This document shows positions 1-7,416 of a stretch of DNA of 64,000 bases, piece by piece (within the stretch, counting starts at the first letter, position 1; each line of letters begins with the position of its first letter). The DNA lies in assembly GCA_946494335.1 (NCBI GenBank), contig CAMMBV010000010.1, positions 23,447 through 87,446 on the forward strand, written 5' to 3'. The notes beneath the pieces are model-generated. The model saw only the letters and a list, made by a program, of their open reading frames with translations, was not told the DNA's origin and searched no databases. Origin of the DNA: an uncultured Ruminococcus sp. (GTDB lineage: Bacteria > Bacillota > Clostridia > Lachnospirales > Lachnospiraceae). The position numbers and the translations under genes were made by a program.

Positions 1-799
1 ATCCTACGCTGTCAGCAATATTGCCTATCGGCTCGTCAGAGTTTTTCAGAAGTTCGGCCGCTTTAGAAAGCCTGTATTCTGTCAGATATTTGTAAGGAGT
101 TGTTTGCAAACTTGCTTTGAAACACCGCAGACATTCCGATTTGCTGACATTAGCACTCTTTGCCAGCATATCAAGAGAAATATCTTCTTTGTAATGTTCA
201 TTTATATACCGTAAAAAATTTTGCATACGAATACCCATAACGGTATCGGTGCTTTTGCTTTGTACTTGAATATTTTGGCATACTTCAAGCCAAAGTGTGG
301 AGAGCAGGCAAAGCACTTGATAAACATAAAATTCGGTTTTTCTGTTTTCAAGGTCTGCAAGGCGGGAAAGGGCAGATAAAATAGATTTGCACCAATCCAT
401 CTCTTTCGGAAAGCAGCAGATTGGTAATTCATCTTTGCCTACAATGCGTTCAACAAAAACAGTTGCGGGGCTTCCGAAATAAAATTTGAGAAAGTAATCG
501 GGGAAGACGAAACTATTGTAGTGGCAAGAAGAAGTCCTTTTATTAACAAGATGTATCACATTCTTATTGATAAAAATACCACTGCCTTTGTCTACCTGTA
601 CTGATGTATCTAATGTTTTTATTTCGATTTCACCGTCAAGAACATAAATGAATTGTAAATCCTCATGCCAGTGCATAACCTGAAAACCGGGATTCCTGGG
701 ATAGCTTTGATCGTTAATAACATCAAGCACAAGATAGGGAAAATCCGAATTAGCATTTAAATTAATGGAGTTTATATAATCTTTTTTTGAGTCTCTCAT
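1..799 (-). CDS. AraC family transcriptional regulator, 3' end cut by the window edge
   Basis: Reading the minus strand from ATG at 797-799 gives an uninterrupted frame of about 266 residues that runs off the window. The N-terminal part has a cupin-like pattern (MHWHEDLQFIYVLDGEIEI, about residues 45-63), as in ligand-binding AraC regulators. The C-terminal part, from about residue 200, is an AraC double HTH (NEHYKEDISLDMLAKSANVS, then TPYKYLTEYRLSKAAELL). The gene is divergent from the Ada-like operon at 946-2733 and the two share an AT-rich intergenic region with a perfect palindrome, so it probably controls that operon. The ligand is unknown. The last residues of the second HTH lie outside the window. 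Confidence 0.85.
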   Translation of the reverse strand, partial: MRDSKKDYINSINLNANSDFPYLVLDVINDQSYPRNPGFQVMHWHEDLQFIYVLDGEIEIKTLDTSVQVDKGSGIFINKNVIHLVNKRTSSCHYNSFVFPDYFLKFYFGSPATVFVERIVGKDELPICCFPKEMDWCKSILSALSRLADLENRKTEFYVYQVLCLLSTLWLEVCQNIQVQSKSTDTVMGIRMQNFLRYINEHYKEDISLDMLAKSANVSKSECLRCFKASLQTTPYKYLTEYRLSKAAELLKNSDEPIGNIADSVG

Positions 800-866
800 T
801 TTTGCTCACTTCTTTTGAATATATTATGATAATATTCAGTGATATTTCAATATTATATCGTATTAA

Positions 867-885
867 ATTATGATAATATCATAAT
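867..885. promoter_or_regulatory. Perfect 9+1+9 palindrome in the divergent region, candidate operator
   Basis: ATTATGATAATATCATAAT is a perfect dyad around a central A. A second, imperfect copy (ATTATGATAATATTCAG) starts at 823. Both lie between the divergent AraC gene and the Ada-like operon, where an autoregulatory operator is expected. The binding protein is inferred. Confidence 0.5.
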
Positions 886-945
886 GTAAAATAAATTTTG
901 TGTCAAGGCGGGAGGCAGGGCAAAAAGCAAAGAAAGGAACGAATA

Positions 946-1167
946 ATGACACGAAAAGAAAAGATTGAGATTTGTCAAAGGCGAGACAAAAGCTATACCG
1001 GCAAGTTTTATCTTGCGGTGAAAAGCACAAAAATCGTCTGTAACCCCGGTTGTCCGTCTAAAGTGCCGTTAGAAAAGAATATGGTGTTTTACGATACGCT
1101 TGAGAAAGCGTTAGCGGGCGGATACAGACCGTGTAAAATCTGTATGAAAGGCTTATGGGAAACATGA
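946..1167 (+). CDS. Stand-alone Ada-type zinc-binding (methylphosphotriester acceptor) domain protein
   Basis: This 73-residue protein starts at ATG 946 behind AAAGAAAGGA; an upstream in-frame extension from about 898 has no good ribosome site. It matches the N-terminal zinc domain of Ada: Cys32, Cys36, Cys63 and Cys66 have the same spacing (4, 27, 3) as the four zinc ligands of E. coli Ada (Cys38, 42, 69, 72), with the surrounding CNPGCPSKVP and RPCKIC patterns. In Ada the first of these cysteines takes the methyl group from DNA methylphosphotriesters. Here there is no attached AraC or Ogt domain. An AraC gene lies divergent and an Ogt gene follows three genes later, so the Ada functions appear distributed over separate genes. 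The gene overlaps the next one by 13 nt. A role in alkylation sensing is inferred. Confidence 0.8.
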   Translation: MTRKEKIEICQRRDKSYTGKFYLAVKSTKIVCNPGCPSKVPLEKNMVFYDTLEKALAGGYRPCKICMKGLWET

Positions 1168-1808
1168 GGACATTGTTAATATCATGCGAAACCTTGCGGG
1201 GTGAAATTGAGTTATTAGAAAAGAGGAACCGTCTTGAAATGGACGCAGTATGGTTAGAGCCGGGGTTGCACGATACGCCGGACAAACTCCATGCATTATT
1301 GCAAAATCACCTCGAAAGCATTTCGGACTATGATCGGGTCATTTTGGGAATGGGGCGCTGCGGCGGAGCGTTAAATCAACTTAAAACAGGCAATTATGAA
1401 ATGATTTTACCCAAAGCCGATGACTGTATCTCTGTATTCTTCGGCTCTGATAAACTCCGCTATGCGTATGGAAATGAAAACGCAAGCATTTTTCTGACAG
1501 AGGGATGGGCACTGGGAGAACGTAGCTTTGCAATGGAATTCCAAAGCTATATTGAAGATTACGATGAAGAAACGGCGTTGTGTTTGCTCGAAACGATGTA
1601 CGGGAATTTTCGCACACTGACTTATATCGACACCGGTGCATATGATGTGCAAAAATTAATGGCGGAAACTTGTGCAGTTGCAAGACGATGCAAACTGTGC
1701 CCTAAAGTCGTTCCCGCCGATCTTTCTCTGTTGGAGAAAACTTTAGCGGGTCCGTGGGATGAAAGTTTATTCTATATTGTTTCCCCGCATGGGATGTTAC
1801 AATTTTGA
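1155..1808 (+). CDS. DUF1638 family protein
   Basis: This 217-residue soluble protein resembles DUF1638: an early Cys in LLISCETL, GMGRCGGALNQL at about residues 66-77, PKADDCISVFFGS at about 86-98, and CKLCPK near residue 180. The conserved cysteines suggest metal or corrinoid-related chemistry. DUF1638 genes are often found with corrinoid methyltransferases, but no biochemical function is established to my knowledge. It overlaps the Ada-type domain gene by 13 nt, so the two are probably translationally coupled; an alternative start is ATG 1164. Its place between an Ada-like zinc domain and Ogt suggests handling of methyl groups or alkylation stress, which is inference. Confidence 0.65.
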   Translation: MGNMRTLLISCETLRGEIELLEKRNRLEMDAVWLEPGLHDTPDKLHALLQNHLESISDYDRVILGMGRCGGALNQLKTGNYEMILPKADDCISVFFGSDKLRYAYGNENASIFLTEGWALGERSFAMEFQSYIEDYDEETALCLLETMYGNFRTLTYIDTGAYDVQKLMAETCAVARRCKLCPKVVPADLSLLEKTLAGPWDESLFYIVSPHGMLQF

Positions 1809-1838
1809 AACCTAAATACATGAAAAGAGGTATTCAAT

Positions 1839-2192
1839 ATGGAGAATGTAATTGTATTATTCGAGGTAACTGTAAAAAACGGAAAAATGGAGGATTATCT
1901 TGCACAGGCGGCAGGTCTTAAATCTGCACTTTCGGAAGAGGAAGGCTTTATCCGCTCTGAGCGGTTTTCCTCTCTTGCAGTGGAAGGAAAGCTGCTGAGT
2001 ATGTCGGTATGGGACAGCGAAGAAAGCGTTACAAAATGGCGTAACAAGGTGGCGCACCGCATGAGCCAGAAACACGGCAGAGAAAACGACTTTGCCGACT
2101 ATAAAATCACTGTGGTAACACCGATTCGCAGTTATACCATGACGGAGAGACAGGGCGCTCCTGCGGACTCCAACGAATTTTTCGGAGGTTAA
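1839..2192 (+). CDS. ABM-domain (antibiotic biosynthesis monooxygenase-like) protein
   Basis: This 117-residue protein starts behind AAAAGAGG. It has the ferredoxin-like ABM fold pattern: VIVLFEVTVKNGKMEDYLA at the start, a central EEEGFIRSERF, and MSVWDSEESVTKWRN, where the Trp and spacing are typical. ABM proteins are cofactor-less oxygenases or heme-binding proteins, and many have no known substrate. It sits 30 nt after the DUF1638 gene and 7 nt before ogt, clearly in one operon. Its function in an alkylation operon is unknown. Confidence 0.7.
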   Translation: MENVIVLFEVTVKNGKMEDYLAQAAGLKSALSEEEGFIRSERFSSLAVEGKLLSMSVWDSEESVTKWRNKVAHRMSQKHGRENDFADYKITVVTPIRSYTMTERQGAPADSNEFFGG

Positions 2193-2199
2193 GTTAACT

Positions 2200-2733
2200 A
2201 TGCAATATACAACGAAATATCAATCCCCGGTCGGTGAAATTCTTCTCGCCTGTGATGAAACCGGCTTGACAGGACTTTGGTTTAAAGATGAAAAATTTTA
2301 TGCGCTGAGCCTTGACCCCGAACACCAGGAAAGAGAAACACCTATATTCTGCGAAGTAAAGCGATGGCTTGACATTTATTTTTCGGGCAGTAATCCTGAT
2401 TTTATGCCGCCTATCCATATGATTGGAACGCCGTTTCAGCTTTCTATATGGAAAATTCTTTTGGAAATCCCCTATGGCAAAACAACGACTTACGGTGAAA
2501 TCGCAAAGCAAATCGCAGAAGAAAGAGGCTTAAAGCAAATGTCGGCGCAGGCTGTTGGCGGCGCTGTGGGGCACAATGAAATTTCGATTATTGTTCCCTG
2601 CCACAGAGTTGTCGGCACAAACGGCAGCCTGACGGGCTATGCAGGCGGTATAAACATAAAAAAGGAGCTTTTAAAATTAGAGAACGTTAATATGGAGCGT
2701 CTATTTGTGCCGAAGAAAGGAACAGCTTTATGA
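2200..2733 (+). CDS. ogt: Methylated-DNA--[protein]-cysteine S-methyltransferase (Ogt type)
   Basis: This 177-residue protein repairs O6-alkylguanine by transferring the alkyl group to its own cysteine. The signature IVPCHRVV places the acceptor Cys at residue 134. The wing-helix region before it (TPFQLSIWKILLEIPYGKTTTYGEIA, here with unusual QLSIW for the more common FQxxVW) carries the DNA-binding elements, and the length is normal for Ogt/AdaB. It is the last gene of the 946-2733 operon, 7 nt after the ABM gene, and is followed by a strong convergent terminator. With the separate Ada-type zinc domain at 946 and the AraC gene at 1-799 it reconstitutes the three parts of Ada as separate proteins. 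Confidence 0.92.
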   Translation: MQYTTKYQSPVGEILLACDETGLTGLWFKDEKFYALSLDPEHQERETPIFCEVKRWLDIYFSGSNPDFMPPIHMIGTPFQLSIWKILLEIPYGKTTTYGEIAKQIAEERGLKQMSAQAVGGAVGHNEISIIVPCHRVVGTNGSLTGYAGGINIKKELLKLENVNMERLFVPKKGTAL

Positions 2734-2745
2734 CTTTTGCGGCAG

Positions 2746-2784
2746 AAAAGGGCACTGAAAAAAACACGTTTTCAGTGCCCTTTG
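2746..2784. terminator. Bidirectional Rho-independent terminator
   Basis: A 15-bp perfect stem (AAAGGGCACTGAAAA / TTTTCAGTGCCCTTT) lies between the convergent ogt and AraC genes, with A and T tracts on either side so it can serve both strands. Confidence 0.85.
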
Positions 2785-2826
2785 AAAATAAAGGATTTGT
2801 AGAGGTTCAGATAGATAAATTTCAAT

Positions 2827-3666
2827 TTACAGTTTCATAAGACGGCGGTATGTTTTGGGAGAACATCCTACTTTATCTGTAAATATATTGATAAAGCTTC
2901 CGCTGCTGCCGTATCCCACCTCATAGGCAATCTCGGCTATGGTTTTTGCAGTACGCACCAGAAGAATTTTGGCCCGGTCCATCCGGGAGTTGATGACGTA
3001 ATCCATGGGAGAATAGCCGGTTTCTTCTTTAAAGCGATGAGAAAAATAATAAACACTCATGCTTGAAATTTCTGAAAGTTCTTTTAGTGTAATTTTTTTC
3101 CCTATGTTATCTTTAATGTAATGGATGGCCATGTGAATGGGGTTTTCCTTCTGTGTCTGATAATCATCCATGTCGTGGAGAAGCTGCAGCAGTTTATAAA
3201 CACGCATGGATGTGGAGAACATGCTTTCGTAGCCTCCGCTTTCGTAAAAACTGACGGTATCGTAGATAAAGCTGCCGATCAGTGCGTTGTTTTTGGAACG
3301 GATCAATGGTCCGCGGATTGCCAGGATATGTTCCACAATCTCATGAGAATTGGAACCGTCAAAATGAATAAAGGTAAACTCCAGTCCGTTTTCCGCCTGG
3401 TAGTAATGAGGATTGTTGCAGTCAATCAGAACCACGTCGCCTTTATTGGCGTCAAAAGTCCTGTCCATATGGGACACCCGCATGGTACCTTCCATAATAT
3501 ACATAACCAGAAGAGGCGGGTAAAAATCTCTTTTGAACATGTATTTGGAAGTACAGTAATAATGGCCGCACCACGTCATATAAAAATACATCTGTTCAGC
3601 CAGAGCTGACGGAGTGAAAGAAAAGCATACAGACTGTTCAAGTACGCCCGAATCAACACTTTTCAC
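2827..3666 (-). CDS. AraC family transcriptional regulator (sugar-type)
   Basis: The gene encodes about 279 residues. I take GTG at 3666 as the start because AGGAGG at 3676-3681 lies 9 nt before it; the GTG at 3675 directly abuts that ribosome site. The N-terminal half is an AraC cupin domain (HMDRTFDANKGDVVLIDCNN and PHYYQAENGLEFTFIHFDG). The C-terminal 100 residues form the double HTH (ITLKELSEISSMSVYYFSHRF, YSPMDYVINSRMDRAKILL, IAEIAYEVGYGSSGSFINIF). It is divergent from the sugar ABC operon starting at 4232 and probably regulates it. The ligand is unknown. Confidence 0.9.
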   Translation of the reverse strand: MKSVDSGVLEQSVCFSFTPSALAEQMYFYMTWCGHYYCTSKYMFKRDFYPPLLVMYIMEGTMRVSHMDRTFDANKGDVVLIDCNNPHYYQAENGLEFTFIHFDGSNSHEIVEHILAIRGPLIRSKNNALIGSFIYDTVSFYESGGYESMFSTSMRVYKLLQLLHDMDDYQTQKENPIHMAIHYIKDNIGKKITLKELSEISSMSVYYFSHRFKEETGYSPMDYVINSRMDRAKILLVRTAKTIAEIAYEVGYGSSGSFINIFTDKVGCSPKTYRRLMKL

Positions 3667-3786
3667 AAATGACACCTCCTCTTTTTTCCGGATTTCTTTT
3701 GTAGATCATACCATAGGGAAGAAGAAATAACAATAATTTTGGTAAATATGCATGAAAAAGTATAAAAAAATTATAAGGTATTCCTA

Positions 3787-3845
3787 TTGCGTGAACGTGC
3801 ACAAGATACTATAATTAATAATTAATATGTGTGCTCGAACACACA
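3787..3845 (+). promoter_or_regulatory. Upstream promoter of the first sugar ABC operon with overlapping dyad operator
   Basis: TTGCGT at 3787-3792, a 17-nt spacer and TATAAT at 3810-3815 form a strong sigma-A promoter. The dyad TGTGTGCTCGAACACACA (3828-3845, one mismatch) lies just after the expected start, a position typical of a repressor site. Confidence 0.6.
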
Positions 3846-4012
3846 AATTAAAATTGATTAAAGCTGTTTTTTCTGTCATCCTGACGGAAAAAATATGGGA
3901 ACGACTTAAAGACTTGTTAAATTACACAAAAAGAAATCGTTCGTTTTGTACATATTGTCAATTACGAAAAAATAAAAAACAAGATTCGTGAATGATGGGA
4001 CAAAACTGCACA

Positions 4013-4041
4013 TTGGATTTGAGGGTTTGCTGGGCTATAAT
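4013..4041 (+). promoter_or_regulatory. Proximal promoter of the first sugar ABC operon
   Basis: TTGGAT at 4013-4018, a 17-nt spacer and TATAAT at 4036-4041 precede the permease gene by about 190 nt. Confidence 0.6.
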
Positions 4042-4231
4042 ATTATTCAACACAGACAGGAAATCCGCAGAAAGCAAGAAAAAATCAGTAAAATTGTCCG
4101 GTTTTGAGAATTCGGTTAATTTGACTACAGAAACAAAATGAATGAACAGACAGCATAGTTTTTTGAGGTTTTGCTCTTAACACGCATGAAGCGTGATTTG
4201 AGAAATAAAAGGAAGCGGGAGGTTATGTTTA

Positions 4232-5191
4232 ATGGAGTCTCAAAGCAACAAAAACTTTTTGACCACTCTGAAGAAACAGGGTATTGTGCTGGCGATGATT
4301 CTGGTTTACCTGGTATTCTTTGTAATATCAAAGCAGTTTCGTACCTTTGACAACTTTATCCTGATTTTCCGCCAGGTGGCCACAATCGCCGTAATGGGCG
4401 CGGGGATGACATACGTCATCATCGGAGGGAACTTCGACTTGTCCGTAGGTTCACTCCTGTCGTTGTGCTGTGTTATTTGTATTGACCTGCACGACAAAAT
4501 CGGACCGATCCCGGCTATGATCGTTACGATCATCGTTGGTATGGCATCCGGTGTGATCAGCGGATATCTCTGCGGATATCTGAGGCTGAATTCCATGATC
4601 GTTACGCTGGGTATGATGAATGTACTGCAGGCGGCGGCCATGATGTACACCAATGGACAGTTTGTTCAGATGGCGGACAGCAACGCATGGTTTACCAAGA
4701 TCGGTAAAGGAAGTGTTGGTCCGGTTCCGATCTCAGCCATTATCATGGTAATCTTCATTATTATCATGGGATACTACCTGAACAGAAGCGTGTATGGACA
4801 TCAGGTTATGTCAGTAGGCGGTAATGATGAAGCATGTCGTTACAGCGGTATCAACGATAAGATGGTTATTCTGAAGACTTTTGTACTGTCAGGTCTTTCC
4901 ACAGCCATCGGTGCAATTCTTCTGTGTTCCCGTGGTGCATCTGCACAGTGTACCATCGGTGAAAGTTACGAGTTCGACGTTATCTCAGGCGTTATCCTGG
5001 GCGGTGCATCCTTAAGCGGCGGAAGCGGAAGCGTTTACAAAACTTTTGTCGGCGTACTGATCCTGGGTATTCTGGACAACGGTTTTGTTATCATTGGTCT
5101 TCCCTACTATCTGCAGTGGGTTGCACAGTGTATCGTAATTCTGATAGCCGTTTATATCGATATCATGACAAAAAGAAAGAAGGGTGCGTAA
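4232..5191 (+). CDS. Ribose-type sugar ABC transporter permease (first of pair)
   Basis: This 319-residue inner-membrane protein is of the RbsC/BPD_transp_2 type. Hydrophobic segments run through the whole protein, and it has the family signature ITYVIIGGNFDLSVGSLLSL-like stretch at about residues 62-82, plus GGNDEACRYSGIN and VILGGASLSGGSGSV near residues 200 and 255. The start is ATG 4232, 9 nt after GGGAGG. The next permease starts at the base after its stop, and the two probably form a heterodimeric channel with the binding protein at 6245 and ATPase at 7417. The sugar is unknown. Confidence 0.93.
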   Translation: MESQSNKNFLTTLKKQGIVLAMILVYLVFFVISKQFRTFDNFILIFRQVATIAVMGAGMTYVIIGGNFDLSVGSLLSLCCVICIDLHDKIGPIPAMIVTIIVGMASGVISGYLCGYLRLNSMIVTLGMMNVLQAAAMMYTNGQFVQMADSNAWFTKIGKGSVGPVPISAIIMVIFIIIMGYYLNRSVYGHQVMSVGGNDEACRYSGINDKMVILKTFVLSGLSTAIGAILLCSRGASAQCTIGESYEFDVISGVILGGASLSGGSGSVYKTFVGVLILGILDNGFVIIGLPYYLQWVAQCIVILIAVYIDIMTKRKKGA

Positions 5192-6160
5192 ATGGGAAAA
5201 GTAAAAGCGTTTTTATCAAAACACACCATCATACCAATCTGGATCGTATGTTTTGTACTTGCATCCATCTTTGTTAATGGATTTTTAAGTGTAAACAATC
5301 TGTTTAACGTATTTAACCAGAATGCCATGAAAGGTATCATGGCCATTGGTATGACGTTTGTAATTATTAACAGCTACTTCGATATGTCCACCTGTACGCT
5401 GGTTGCTCTGTCTGCCTCCCTTGCATGTGGTCTGGAAGGAAGCATCGGTATGATTCCGGGTATCATCGTGGCGCTGCTGGTCGGATGTCTGGTAGGCTGC
5501 ATCAACGGATTCCTGGTAGCATATGCAAAAATCAACGCCTTCGTTGTTACCCTGGCCATGATGCTGGGCTGCCGTGGTGTGGGATACATATATCATGCAG
5601 AGCAGTCCCTGATCCCCAACAATACGGATATGGGCTGGGCGTTCATTGACTTTGGCGCAGGAAAAGTAGGTCCGCTGTCTTACATCAGTATTATCTTTAT
5701 CGTTATGCTTCTGATTGCACATTATGTGCTGAAGTATACAACACACGGACGTAATACATATGCGGTTGGCGGTAATGAGAACTCTGCGTTCAATGCAGGT
5801 ATCAATACGAAACTGGTTACTTTTATCAACTTTGTAATCTGCGGTTTCACCGGAGCTTTAGGCGGCGTTTTATACGCAGCGTTTTCAGGAGCTTCCACAC
5901 CTACACTGGGATGGCCGGATATGCACATGCTGGTTATCGCAGGCGTAGTACTTGGCGGTACGAAGCTGACCGGCGGTGTTGGTAATATCTGGTATACTCT
6001 GGGCGGCGTTATGCTTCTGGGTGTAGTTGATAATATCATGAACCTGCTGAACGTACAGACATACGTAAATACCATGATTACAGGTCTTATCATGATCGGT
6101 ATCCTGTATCTGGATAAAGTCATGATGAACAAAAAGACCAAGAAAGCCAATCTGGAATGA
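5192..6160 (+). CDS. Ribose-type sugar ABC transporter permease (second of pair)
   Basis: This 322-residue membrane protein is homologous to the preceding permease. It shows GMTFVIINSYFDMSTCTLVA at about residues 52-71, GGNENSAFNAGIN at about 195, and VVLGGTKLTGGVGNI at about 252. In the first signature the usual DLS is replaced by DMS. It begins immediately after the stop of the upstream permease, so the two are translationally coupled. Two distinct permeases are less common in ribose-type systems, which often use one permease as a homodimer. Confidence 0.92.
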   Translation: MGKVKAFLSKHTIIPIWIVCFVLASIFVNGFLSVNNLFNVFNQNAMKGIMAIGMTFVIINSYFDMSTCTLVALSASLACGLEGSIGMIPGIIVALLVGCLVGCINGFLVAYAKINAFVVTLAMMLGCRGVGYIYHAEQSLIPNNTDMGWAFIDFGAGKVGPLSYISIIFIVMLLIAHYVLKYTTHGRNTYAVGGNENSAFNAGINTKLVTFINFVICGFTGALGGVLYAAFSGASTPTLGWPDMHMLVIAGVVLGGTKLTGGVGNIWYTLGGVMLLGVVDNIMNLLNVQTYVNTMITGLIMIGILYLDKVMMNKKTKKANLE

Positions 6161-6244
6161 TAAAAAAGTAAATAAACAGGTTATTATGGCCGGAAGATCC
6201 CGGTGTAATAATAAAATCATCTTAAGCTAATAGGAGGAAGAGAA

Positions 6245-7291
6245 ATGAAGAAAAAATTATTAGCAATGATCAGCGCAGCTCTTGTTGCATCCATGCTCAT
6301 CACTGGATGCGGCGGCGGAAGCGGAAGCGACGACGCAGCTGCAACCGATGACGCGGCAGCTACAGAAGACAGCGCATCTGACGATGCAGCGGCATCCGAT
6401 GACGGTGCAGCATCAGGCGATGCAAAAATCGGTATGGTAGTAAACTATTCCGGACAGGACCCGTACCAGACTTCTTACTATGACACAATGGTATCTTATG
6501 CTAAGGAAAAAGGCGTAGACCTTCAGATCCTTGACCCGAAGGGTGACGCTACAACACAGGCTAACCAGATCCAGGACCTGATCAACATGAAATGTGACTG
6601 TATCATCGTTTGGCCGGTTAACGGTGAGACAGCAGTTGCTTCTGTGAGAGCAATCAACAAAGCTGGTATTCCCTGTATGACAGCCAACACAAACGTGGCA
6701 GAAGCCGGTGAAGAATTCATCAAATGCTACGTTGGACCTTCAAACGTAGAAGAAGGTAAACAGACAGCACAGGAAATGGTAAAACAGCTTGGCGAGGATG
6801 CTAAGATCGTTGAGATCTCCGGACCGGCAGGTTACACCACATCTCTGGAACGTACTCAGGGTCTGAAGGAAGGTATCGAAGGAACAAATGTTGAAATCCT
6901 GGATACTCAGACAGGCGAGGGTAACCGTGAAAAAGCACAGCAGGTAATGGAAAACTACCTGGTTAAATATGCAGCAGGCGAAATCGACGCTGTATATACA
7001 TTTGATGACAATGCAGCATACGGCGCATGGAACGCTATCGAAGCAGCAGGAAGACAGGATGATGTGAAGATCTTCGCAGCAGCTTCCGGAAGCTATGAAA
7101 CAATGCAGTACGTAAAAGACGGCAAGATTGCAGCAACAGCTATGCAGTCTCCGCACTTCGATGCACAGGAAGCGCTGGATATGGCAGTTTCTCTGGCAGC
7201 AGGCGAAGAGCCGGCAGAATTCTATAACTACATTGAGACACCGGTAGCTACACAGGAAAATGTAGACTCTCTGGGTCTGGAAGAATGGTAA
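6245..7291 (+). CDS. Sugar ABC transporter substrate-binding lipoprotein
   Basis: The gene encodes 348 residues behind AGGAGGAAGAG. Residues 1-22 are a lipoprotein signal ending in LITGC, with lipidated Cys22. Residues 26-60 are a low-complexity Asp/Ala/Ser linker that probably acts as a spacer from the membrane. The rest is a periplasmic-binding-protein type 1 domain (peripla_BP_4): KIGMVVNYSGQDPYQTSYYDT, NMKCDCIIVWPVNGE, AVYTFDDNAAYGAWNAIEAAG. It should deliver its ligand to the permeases at 4232 and 5192. The ligand could be a sugar or a related polyol; the sequence alone does not say. Confidence 0.92.
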   Translation: MKKKLLAMISAALVASMLITGCGGGSGSDDAAATDDAAATEDSASDDAAASDDGAASGDAKIGMVVNYSGQDPYQTSYYDTMVSYAKEKGVDLQILDPKGDATTQANQIQDLINMKCDCIIVWPVNGETAVASVRAINKAGIPCMTANTNVAEAGEEFIKCYVGPSNVEEGKQTAQEMVKQLGEDAKIVEISGPAGYTTSLERTQGLKEGIEGTNVEILDTQTGEGNREKAQQVMENYLVKYAAGEIDAVYTFDDNAAYGAWNAIEAAGRQDDVKIFAAASGSYETMQYVKDGKIAATAMQSPHFDAQEALDMAVSLAAGEEPAEFYNYIETPVATQENVDSLGLEEW

Positions 7292-7345
7292 AATTTATCA
7301 TTCTGTAGAGGAATGCAGCATATAAAGAAGCTAATAATTACTTTG

Positions 7346-7371
7346 TGCGGGGCCGCATCTGCGGCTCCGGC
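7346..7371 (+). other. GC-rich hairpin between the binding-protein and ATPase genes
   Basis: GGGGCCGCATCTGCGGCTCC folds into a tight stem in the 125-nt gap. It lacks a T tract, so it is more likely an mRNA-stabilising or partial attenuation hairpin that raises binding-protein expression over the ATPase than a full terminator. Confidence 0.55.
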
Positions 7372-7416
7372 AAAGAAGTATTCATTTTGATGATTAAGAA
7401 ACCGGAGGAAATGTAA

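Larger units (their letters stand above)
3667..4231. other. Long divergent intergenic region with two promoters and an AT-rich hairpin
   Basis: About 565 nt without a gene separate the AraC regulator from the sugar ABC operon. They hold two good sigma-A promoters facing the ABC operon (3787-3815 and 4013-4041), an 18-bp near-palindrome at 3828-3845, and a 12-bp AT-rich hairpin at about 3866-3892 (TTTTTTCTGTCA / TGACGGAAAAAA). I recognise no riboswitch class in the leader. Confidence 0.6.

Noticed and set aside
3121..3609. 162-codon + strand frame opposite the AraC gene
   Set aside because: It lies wholly within the well-supported AraC gene on the other strand, has no ribosome site and shows no family pattern.
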